A stretch of 7,891 nt of DNA from an uncultured Lachnospiraceae bacterium (lineage in GTDB: Bacteria > Bacillota > Clostridia > Lachnospirales > Lachnospiraceae), in assembly GCA_945836565.1 (NCBI GenBank), contig CAMALN010000066.1, forward strand, positions 1 through 7,891, read 5' to 3'. Positions 1 to 5,235 of this stretch are shown piece by piece. Every line of letters starts with the position of its first letter. Position 1 is the stretch's first letter. The position numbers and the translations under genes were made by a program. Below the pieces are notes generated by a model that worked only from the letters and a program-made list of their open reading frames with translations, was not told the origin of the DNA and ran no database searches.

Positions 1-93
1 GGATGCTGCTCATATGTATGTCCCGCTAAGCGTCATCTGACTCAGACAATAGCCGGTATGAGAAAGCTTGTGCTCTCAAATAAGAAGAAATAG
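1..93 (+). CDS. rnfC: RnfC C-terminal end (partial, 5' truncated by window)
   Basis: Frame 1 is open from base 1 to a TAG at 91-93 and encodes 30 residues beginning GCCSYVCPAKRHLTQ and ending in a basic tail, NKKK. The CCSYVCP stretch followed by AKRHLTQ is the end of the second ferredoxin-like 4Fe-4S motif of RnfC, and its position directly before rnfD supports this. RnfC is the peripheral cytoplasmic subunit that binds NAD(H) and FMN and passes electrons between the NAD site and RnfB. The C-terminus is short: many proteobacterial RnfC proteins carry a long Ala/Lys-rich extension, which is absent here, as is usual for clostridial forms. The stop lies 17 nt before the next start, and the ribosome binding site for rnfD-G (AGGAGG, 97-102) begins 3 nt after it. 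Only the tail is visible, so nothing can be said about the SLBB or NADH-binding domains. Confidence 0.88.
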   Translation, partial: GCCSYVCPAKRHLTQTIAGMRKLVLSNKKK

Positions 94-110
94 CAGAGGA
101 GGAAAAGAAT

Positions 111-1781
111 ATGGAAAACACTTTGAAAATATCTTCTTCTCCTCATGTGAGAAGTAAGACGTCTACTTCAGATATTATGTTTGATGTTATCATAGCTCTT
201 ATACCGGCTACGGTTGTGGGCTTATATAACTTTGGATTGCATGCGGCGCTTTTGGTTGCGGTATGTATCCTGTCATGTGTAGGCTTTGAGGCCCTTTATC
301 AGAAGGCTATGAAGAAAAAGGTTACAGTGCTTGATTTCTCGGCGGCTGTAACAGGTCTGTTGCTTGCACTCAATCTGCCGCCTGAGCTTCCTGTATGGAT
401 GGCAATACTTGGCTCGGCATTTGCAATTATAGTTGTTAAGCAGCTGTTCGGTGGCTTGGGACAGAACTTTATGAATCCTGCCCTTGCGGCAAGATGTTTC
501 CTGCTTCTTTCTTTTACAAAATATATGACAACCTTTGTATATGACGGAGTTACTTCAGCTACACCGCTCACTGTATTAAAGCAGGGTGGAAGCGTAGAGC
601 TTAGGGATATGTTCTTAGGATTTACCGGAGGAACAATCGGTGAGACCTCGGCAGCAGCACTTCTTCTTGGTGCCGTATATCTTATGCTTAGAAGGGTAAT
701 CAGTCCTAAGATACCTCTTGTATACATAGGTACATTTGCATCAGCGATAGCTATATATGCCGCTGCAACAGGTAAGGCAGTTGTTGACTTTACACTTGCG
801 CAGTTGTGCGGTGGAGGACTTATGCTTGGTGCATGGTTTATGGCTACGGACTATGTTACATCGCCGATTACATCAGTTGGAAAGATAGTATATGGTGTTA
901 TCTTAGGTTTGCTTACCTTTGTGCTTCGAATATTTGGCGCGAGTGCAGAGGGTGTATCATATGCGATTATTATATCTAACTTACTTGTTCCTCTCATAGA
1001 GAAGGCTACAGCGCCGAGACCGTTTGGCTATGGTGCAGAGCTAAAGGGCAACAAGGCGGAGAAGAAAGATAAGAAGGCTGAGTCTAAGACAGAGGAGAAC
1101 AGCGAAGCTACTTCCGGTTCAAAGGCACCTATGGATGGCAAGGGTATCATAAAGGCTATAGCAGCGATATTTGTTATAACACTTGTTATGGGTGCGGCAC
1201 TCGGTATCGTATACAATGTTACAAAAGAGCCTATCGCGGACGTAAATGAGAAGGCTAAGCAGGAGGCTTATAAGGAGGTATTCCCTGATGCAGCAGAGGT
1301 TGTGCCTGTCACAGATGAGGAGATAGGCGGATATGACCATTTGAATGAGAAGTTTCTTCATGAGCAGGGATATCCGAACGATACAATTGATGAGGTATGC
1401 TTTGCCAATGATGAAAATGGTAAGACAATCGGAGTCATAATGACAGTTACGAACAGTAACGGTTATGGTGGAGATATTCAGATGGTTATAGGATTTTCGC
1501 TTGCAAAGGAGGTTGACGGAAAGGTACAGAAGAGGTCGATTACCGGTTTGTCCTTCCTAAGCATAAATGAAACTGTAGGACTTGGAATGCAGGCGACGGG
1601 TGAGGACTTTACCTCACAGTTTAAGGTGCCTGTATGTGAAGAGTTTACTTATACAAAGCTCGGCAAGACAAATGATACAGAGATAGATGCACTTTCGGGA
1701 GCCACTATTACAACCTCTGCTGTTGTAGATGGTGTAAATGCCGCTATGCATATTATGAGTATGATAGGAGGGTATAAGTAA
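111..1781 (+). CDS. rnfD-rnfG: RnfD-RnfG fusion, flavoprotein subunits of the Rnf complex
   Basis: This 556-residue protein joins two subunits that are usually separate. Residues 1-308 are RnfD: about ten hydrophobic segments (roughly 23-42, 43-63, 76-92, 95-114, 122-138, 176-195, 201-220, 226-247, 257-276, 281-298), the NFMNPALAARC signature near 119-129 and ATDYVTSPIT near 245-254. Residues 311-344 are a Lys/Glu-rich linker. Residues 346-369 form one membrane helix, followed by an RnfG FMN-binding domain with NETVGLG at 486-492. Two flavinylation motifs of the Dxx(S/T)(G/S)AT type are visible: D145-GVTSA-T151 in RnfD and D526-ALSGA-T532 in RnfG. Both threonines are expected to carry phosphodiester-linked FMN added by ApbE, which is not in this window. 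The start has AGGAGG at 97-102, 8 nt upstream. The stop TAA shares its last A with the rnfE ATG. The complex exports Na+ or H+ while moving electrons from ferredoxin to NAD+. Confidence 0.93.
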   Translation: MENTLKISSSPHVRSKTSTSDIMFDVIIALIPATVVGLYNFGLHAALLVAVCILSCVGFEALYQKAMKKKVTVLDFSAAVTGLLLALNLPPELPVWMAILGSAFAIIVVKQLFGGLGQNFMNPALAARCFLLLSFTKYMTTFVYDGVTSATPLTVLKQGGSVELRDMFLGFTGGTIGETSAAALLLGAVYLMLRRVISPKIPLVYIGTFASAIAIYAAATGKAVVDFTLAQLCGGGLMLGAWFMATDYVTSPITSVGKIVYGVILGLLTFVLRIFGASAEGVSYAIIISNLLVPLIEKATAPRPFGYGAELKGNKAEKKDKKAESKTEENSEATSGSKAPMDGKGIIKAIAAIFVITLVMGAALGIVYNVTKEPIADVNEKAKQEAYKEVFPDAAEVVPVTDEEIGGYDHLNEKFLHEQGYPNDTIDEVCFANDENGKTIGVIMTVTNSNGYGGDIQMVIGFSLAKEVDGKVQKRSITGLSFLSINETVGLGMQATGEDFTSQFKVPVCEEFTYTKLGKTNDTEIDALSGATITTSAVVDGVNAAMHIMSMIGGYK

Positions 1782-2473
1782 TGAATAAAGTAACAGACAG
1801 ATTATACAATGGTATAGTTAAAGAAAACCCAACCTTCGTACAGATGCTTGGTATGTGTCCGACGCTTGCGGTTACAACCTCGGCTATTAACGGTGCCGGT
1901 ATGGGACTTGCGACTACGGTAATTCTTACTCTTTCAAACCTTTTCATATCATTACTCAGAAGGTTTATTCCGGACAAGGTAAGAATTCCTGCATTTATTG
2001 TAATTATTGCATCCTTTGTTACCCTTGTGCAGTTTGTGATGCAGGCTTATATTCCGGGCTTGTACAACAGTCTGGGAATATTTATTCCACTTATAGTTGT
2101 TAACTGTATTATATTGGGAAGGGCAGAGAGCTACGCATCCAAGAATTCAGTTATTCCTTCGATATTTGATGGTGTAGGAATGGGACTTGGATTTACAGTG
2201 GGACTTACTGCAATCGGTATAGTGAGAGAGCTCCTTGGAAGCGGCACAGCCTTTGGTATCAGGATTATGCCGGATAGTGTGGCACCTATTTCTATATTTG
2301 TACTTGCACCGGGTGCGTTCTTCGTGCTTGCCTTTTTGGTGGCACTTATCAATAAGATAAATATCGGCAAGGCGAAAAAACAGGGAACCGAGCCTGAGCT
2401 TTGCAAGCTCGCGGACTGTGCAAGCTGTCAGAATACTATGTGTCAGGGCAGCAGGGAAGCTAAGGAGGTGTAG
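1781..2473 (+). CDS. rnfE: RnfE, integral membrane subunit of Rnf complex
   Basis: This 230-residue hydrophobic protein of the RnfA/RnfE (NqrD/NqrE) family has about six membrane helices. It opens with KENPTFVQMLGMCPTLAVTT and carries NCIILGRAE in the middle, both classic RnfE signatures. C26 and C109 sit in these two motifs. In the Rnf/NQR family the equivalent Cys of RnfA and RnfE jointly hold a [2Fe-2S] cluster inside the membrane, part of the electron path across the bilayer. The start ATG overlaps the preceding TAA by one base (TAATG), and AGGAGGG at 1766-1772 lies 8 nt upstream, so translation is probably coupled. The unusual part is a hydrophilic C-terminal tail after residue 200 with Cys at 208, 213, 216 and 221 (C-X4-C-X2-C-X4-C), which is not needed for the core fold. 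Confidence in the family is high; the tail function is unknown. Confidence 0.96.
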   Translation: MNKVTDRLYNGIVKENPTFVQMLGMCPTLAVTTSAINGAGMGLATTVILTLSNLFISLLRRFIPDKVRIPAFIVIIASFVTLVQFVMQAYIPGLYNSLGIFIPLIVVNCIILGRAESYASKNSVIPSIFDGVGMGLGFTVGLTAIGIVRELLGSGTAFGIRIMPDSVAPISIFVLAPGAFFVLAFLVALINKINIGKAKKQGTEPELCKLADCASCQNTMCQGSREAKEV

Positions 2474-2476
2474 CAG

Positions 2477-3052
2477 ATGAATATAATATTATTGGCGATA
2501 TCAGCAGCTTTTGTAAATAATGTTGTGCTTTGTCAGTTCATGGGAATCTGTCCCTTCCTTGGTGTATCGAAGAAGATAAGCACCGCAGCCGGAATGGGCG
2601 GAGCGGTAATATTCGTAATGACCATAGCCTCAACGGTAGCGGCTCTTATATATAATTTTATACTGGTTCCGCTTAATCTTACCTACCTGAATACGATAGT
2701 ATTTATACTTGTCATAGCCGCATTGGTTCAGTTTGTTGAGATGTTTTTGAAGAAGGCGGTTCCTGCCTTGTATCAGGCTCTGGGTGTATTCCTTCCTCTC
2801 ATCACTACAAACTGTGCAGTGCTTGGTGTAACACTTACAAATGTTCAGAAGGATTATAATATCGGTGAGTCTATTGTAAATGGTATATTTACGGCGGTTG
2901 GATTTGCGGTAGCTATTATAATACTGGCAGGTATCAGAGAAAAGATAGAGAAAAATGACGTGCCGGAGAGCTTTAAGGGAGCTCCGATAGTACTTATCTC
3001 AGCCGGACTTATGGCGATAGCATTTATGGGCCTGTCAGGTCTTATAAGATAA
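2477..3052 (+). CDS. rnfA: RnfA, integral membrane subunit of Rnf complex
   Basis: This 191-residue protein has about six membrane helices and is the usual length for RnfA. The N-terminal VNNVVLCQFMGICPFLGVSKK and the LPLITTNCAVLGV segment are family hallmarks. C25 and C113 correspond to the pair that, with the RnfE pair, coordinates the intramembrane [2Fe-2S] cluster; C19 is an additional Cys. RnfA and RnfE are homologous and pack as an inverted pair in known Rnf/NQR structures. The gene starts 3 nt after the rnfE stop. Its ribosome binding site, AAGGAGGTG at 2462-2470, lies inside the last codons of rnfE, so the two are expected to be translationally coupled. The end is also tight: the TAA at 3050-3052 overlaps the AAGGAGG of rnfB. 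Confidence 0.97.
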   Translation: MNIILLAISAAFVNNVVLCQFMGICPFLGVSKKISTAAGMGGAVIFVMTIASTVAALIYNFILVPLNLTYLNTIVFILVIAALVQFVEMFLKKAVPALYQALGVFLPLITTNCAVLGVTLTNVQKDYNIGESIVNGIFTAVGFAVAIIILAGIREKIEKNDVPESFKGAPIVLISAGLMAIAFMGLSGLIR

Positions 3053-3065
3053 GGAGGCAGAGGAT

Positions 3066-3854
3066 ATGGATATACAATCAATTATTTTGGCAGCGGTAGT
3101 AGTCAGTGCCGTGGGAATATTCGCCGGAATCCTTCTTGGTATCGCAAGTGAGAAGTTCAAGGTTAAGGTGGATGAAAACGAGATAAAGGTCAGAGCCCTT
3201 TTGCCGGGGAATAACTGTGGTGGCTGTGGCTATCCGGGGTGTGACGGACTTGCAGCTGCGATAGCGAAGGGAGAGGCAAAGCCGAATGGCTGTCCTGTAG
3301 GTGGTGAAGCAGTGGCCAAGGCAATAGCAGAGATTGTAGGTGGCGATGCAGATGGTGTGAGAATGGTAGCGCATGTAATGTGTGCAGGTGATTGTAATAA
3401 AGCCAAGGATGCGTATGAGTATGTGGGACCTAAGGATTGCAGATTTGCTGCAAATGCACCGGGCGGCGGACCTAAGGCCTGCAGCTTTGGCTGTATGGGT
3501 TTTGGCTCATGCAAGCAGGCTTGCCAGTTTGGAGCTATCTCGATAATTGACGGAGTGGCTGTTGTTGACAGGGACAAATGTAAGTCCTGCGGTATGTGTG
3601 TTGCTATATGTCCGAGACATCTTATCTCTATGGTTCCCGACGAAGCCGGGGCAATTGTAGAGTGCAGCTCGAAGGAGTTTGGTAAGGACGTAAAGGCTGT
3701 TTGCTCTGCAGGCTGTATAGGCTGTGGAATATGTGCCAGAAGCTGTCCGAACGAAGCCATAAAGGTTGAGAATAACCTTGCTAAGGTTGATTATGAAAAA
3801 TGTACCGGATGCAGTGAATGTAAGAGTAAATGCCCGGCAAAGATAATAAAGTAA
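3066..3854 (+). CDS. rnfB: RnfB, iron-sulfur ferredoxin-oxidising subunit of Rnf complex
   Basis: This 262-residue protein is the electron entry subunit, which accepts electrons from reduced ferredoxin on the cytoplasmic face. An N-terminal membrane anchor (about 5-27) is followed by the characteristic 4Fe-4S domain with C51-X2-C54-X4-C59-X16-C76. A region with C106, C110, C125, C139, C143, C149 and C153 follows. Three ferredoxin-type CxxCxxCxxxCP motifs then appear at C172-C182, C217-C227 and C246-C256. There are 25 Cys in total, in principle enough for about six clusters; the exact pairing is inference. This is more than the compact proteobacterial RnfB and agrees with the longer clostridial type. 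The ribosome binding site AAGGAGG at 3051-3057 is 8 nt from the ATG and overlaps the rnfA stop. It is the last gene of the operon, followed at once by the terminator hairpin. Confidence 0.97.
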   Translation: MDIQSIILAAVVVSAVGIFAGILLGIASEKFKVKVDENEIKVRALLPGNNCGGCGYPGCDGLAAAIAKGEAKPNGCPVGGEAVAKAIAEIVGGDADGVRMVAHVMCAGDCNKAKDAYEYVGPKDCRFAANAPGGGPKACSFGCMGFGSCKQACQFGAISIIDGVAVVDRDKCKSCGMCVAICPRHLISMVPDEAGAIVECSSKEFGKDVKAVCSAGCIGCGICARSCPNEAIKVENNLAKVDYEKCTGCSECKSKCPAKIIK

Positions 3855-3858
3855 AAAA

Positions 3859-3892
3859 GTGCGTATCAATATCGTATGATATTGGTACGCAC
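3859..3892. terminator. Bidirectional intrinsic terminator between rnfB and the convergent gene
   Basis: The arms 3859-3873 (GTGCGTATCAATATC) and 3878-3892 (GATATTGGTACGCAC) form a 15-bp stem with one G-T wobble and a GTAT loop. On the + strand it is followed by T5 at 3894-3898 and a further T run from 3901. On the - strand the six A at 3853-3858 become a T6 tail. The hairpin begins 5 nt after the rnfB stop, so it clearly ends the rnf operon. For the convergent gene it lies about 80 nt beyond its stop codon and is the only good candidate. Confidence 0.9.
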
Positions 3893-3973
3893 ATTTTTGA
3901 TTTTTTTATTTATACAAAATCTCTTTTGAATTATTCTTCGAGATTTCCGTGGGTTTGTGATGGCATACGTGAT
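3893..3973. other. AT-rich spacer between convergent genes
   Basis: The 81 bp between the terminator hairpin and the stop codon of the minus-strand gene contain T-rich sequence and a weak inverted repeat (AAATCTC at 3917-3923, GAGATTT at 3940-3946). No gene or recognised element is visible. Confidence 0.6.
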
Positions 3974-5053
3974 TTAGTAAGCCTCTACAGTAACTGATCC
4001 TTTTTCAGATATAGTTATATCCACAAAGGTGTCAGTTTCTTCAAAAATATACTGTAAGGTTTCACATTTATCGTAATTCAGATTCTTGGCAAGCTCGGTC
4101 ATAAATAGACCATTTGGAGCTGCTAAGGCATTTCCATATACAGTGTATGAACCGGCAGCTACAGCTTCTTCGTAGGTTGCTTCGGTACCTAAGGCGGTTT
4201 CGGCAGCAGTTTTTACATATCTCTCGAGGTTTGTAATATAGGCTGTATCGAAATCACAATCTATCTCTGTATCATCATCCTTTGATACAAAGGTAGTAGA
4301 ACCGAAAATTACTTCGTTATCCTTAGAATCATATGTCATTACAGTTGTATCATCCTGACCTATGGATTGCAAGGATATATTTTTACCGCTTACGCTATAG
4401 GTTCCTATTGTAGTATAGTCATCCACGTTTGTTCCGTACAGATATACACCGTCGTCAAATATAATCCAGTTATCCTTCGACTTGTACATACCCTCAAGCT
4501 CATCTGTTGACAGCATAGGAAGAATTACAAGGAAGAAGACAACCAATACTGCCACTGAAACAATGGTCGATATTGTTATGATAACGGCATTCTTAGATAC
4601 CTTTTTCTTGTCTTTATTTGCAACAGGTGTGTTTATATTCTGCTCAGGCATATCCTGCTGTGGCATATACGGCTGCTGAGTATACTGCTGTTGCATATCC
4701 TGCTGTGGCATATACGGCTGTTGGGTGTACTGCTGTTGTATATCCTGCTGTGGCATATACGGCTGCTGAGTATACTGCTGTTGTATATCCTGCTGTGGCA
4801 TATACGGCTGCTGGATATACTGCTGTTGCATATCCTGCTGTGGCATATACGGCTGCTGAGTATACTGCTGTTGTATATCCTGCTGCGGCATATACGGCTG
4901 CTGAGTATATTGCTGTTGCATATCCTGTTGCGGCATATATGGCTGCTGGGTATATTGCTGTTGCATATCCTGTTGCGGCATATATGGCTGCTGCATATTT
5001 GGTTGAGCGTATTGAGGCTCCTGGTCAAATAACATAGTTTTCTCGTCGGTCAT
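3974..5053 (-). CDS. Unrecognised single-pass membrane protein with Gln/Pro/Tyr-rich 15-residue repeats
   Basis: I do not recognise this 359-residue protein. Its architecture is clear. Residues 1-20 are a short acidic start. Residues 21-125 hold seven tandem 15-residue units of consensus QQPYMPQQDMQQQYT (M/I and T/I variants), and 126-135 a partial eighth. Residues 141-154 are a Lys-rich linker, 155-181 one strong membrane helix, and 182-359 a hydrophilic, acidic, probably extracellular part. The positive charges before the helix predict an N-in topology, leaving the repeats in the cytoplasm. Residues about 186-257 resemble the beta-rich lipocalin-like repeats of clostridial surface proteins (GMY..., IIFDDG, IGTYSVSGKNISL); this is a loose resemblance. 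C266 and C330 are the only Cys. The start is supported by AAGGGGG 8 nt upstream on the minus strand. The gene is divergent from clpB. The low-complexity part looks prion-like; the function is unknown. Confidence 0.85.
   Translation of the reverse strand: MTDEKTMLFDQEPQYAQPNMQQPYMPQQDMQQQYTQQPYMPQQDMQQQYTQQPYMPQQDIQQQYTQQPYMPQQDMQQQYIQQPYMPQQDIQQQYTQQPYMPQQDIQQQYTQQPYMPQQDMQQQYTQQPYMPQQDMPEQNINTPVANKDKKKVSKNAVIITISTIVSVAVLVVFFLVILPMLSTDELEGMYKSKDNWIIFDDGVYLYGTNVDDYTTIGTYSVSGKNISLQSIGQDDTTVMTYDSKDNEVIFGSTTFVSKDDDTEIDCDFDTAYITNLERYVKTAAETALGTEATYEEAVAAGSYTVYGNALAAPNGLFMTELAKNLNYDKCETLQYIFEETDTFVDITISEKGSVTVEAY
4649..4993 (-). repeat. 45-bp tandem repeat array (7 full units plus a partial) inside the membrane protein gene
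   Basis: The 45-bp unit occurs seven times (4679-4993) with a 30-bp partial copy at 4649-4678. Because 45 is divisible by three, each copy adds 15 residues in frame. Copies differ by a few single-base changes, mostly synonymous, plus ATG/ATA (Met/Ile) and ACC-type/ATC-type (Thr/Ile) swaps. The two copies nearest the N-terminus share variants (TGTTGCGGCATATAT on the + strand) where the more distal copies have TGCTGTGGCATATAC, and the third copy is intermediate. The array has no spacers, so it is not CRISPR. Confidence 0.97.
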
Positions 5054-5088
5054 TAAGAGAACCCCCTTATTTATTAAATTCGTGAATA

Positions 5089-5117
5089 ATTATAATATAT
5101 CGTAGAAAAATAAACAA
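5089..5117 (-). promoter_or_regulatory. Candidate sigma-A promoter of the repeat membrane protein gene
   Basis: Read on the minus strand, a perfect -10 TATAAT (5094-5089) lies 17 nt downstream of a poor -35, TTGTTT (5117-5112). The predicted start would be near 5082, giving a 5' leader of about 30 nt containing AAGGGGG. The -10 and spacing are good and the -35 is weak, matching 3 of 6 consensus bases. The CIRCE element begins about 20 bp upstream of this -35. Confidence 0.55.
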
Positions 5118-5137
5118 TGAGAAAAATTTGTGAATTA

Positions 5138-5164
5138 TTAGCACTCTATCTTGACGAGTGCTAA
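5138..5164. promoter_or_regulatory. CIRCE operator (HrcA binding site)
   Basis: The half-sites TTAGCACTC (5138-5146) and GAGTGCTAA (5156-5164) are a perfect inverted repeat separated by 9 nt, identical to the consensus CIRCE element bound by the heat-shock repressor HrcA. Its spacer and right half contain the -35 box of the clpB promoter, so bound HrcA would block RNA polymerase directly. HrcA itself is not encoded in the window. Confidence 0.96.
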
Positions 5165-5179
5165 CAAGAGTGGTATAAC
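5151..5179 (+). promoter_or_regulatory. clpB promoter (sigma-A type, extended -10)
   Basis: The -35 TTGACG (5151-5156) and -10 TATAAC (5174-5179) are separated by exactly 17 nt, and the -10 is preceded by TG at 5171-5172 (extended -10). Each hexamer matches 5 of 6 consensus bases. Transcription would begin near 5186, giving a leader of about 50 nt before the ATG. The -35 lies within the CIRCE, which argues for HrcA repression at normal temperature and a strong vegetative promoter once relieved. Confidence 0.8.
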
Positions 5180-5235
5180 ATATTTAGTCGGATAAGAAGA
5201 CAATATGAAATATTTATGCAAGGAGGGAATAACAT

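Noticed and set aside
1131..1781. Internal start for a separate RnfG (ATG at 1131, MDGKG)
   Set aside because: The position fits the RnfG N-terminus, but upstream there is only AAAGG about 5 nt away, much weaker than the AGGAGG sites of the other genes, and no stop codon separates the domains. Secondary internal initiation is not excluded.
3230..3760. 176-residue open frame antisense to rnfB
   Set aside because: It is a shadow of the Cys- and Gly-rich rnfB codons, has no ribosome binding site, and gives a Pro/Ala/Ser-rich composition resembling no protein domain.
3917..3946. Inverted repeat AAATCTC / GAGATTT as terminator of the minus-strand gene
   Set aside because: The stem is 7 bp, AT-rich, with a 16-nt loop, and on the minus strand it is followed by an A-rich sequence, not a T run. 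The 3859-3892 hairpin is far stronger.
4649..4993. Possible CRISPR array
   Set aside because: The copies are directly adjacent with no unique spacers, the unit is in frame with a protein, and no cas gene is present.
5023..5029. CtsR-like half-site GGTCAAA
   Set aside because: Only one heptad is present; the second direct repeat after 3 nt is missing, and the site lies inside the coding region of the minus-strand gene.
4618..5037. Long open frames on the + strand, and a second minus frame, across the repeat array
   Set aside because: A 45-bp unit without stop codons keeps several frames open together. These frames give simple periodic peptides (YTAVVYPAVA-like), lack a proper ribosome binding site and have no non-repeat domain. 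The minus frame 3974-5053 has a promoter, ribosome binding site, membrane helix and unique C-terminal part.
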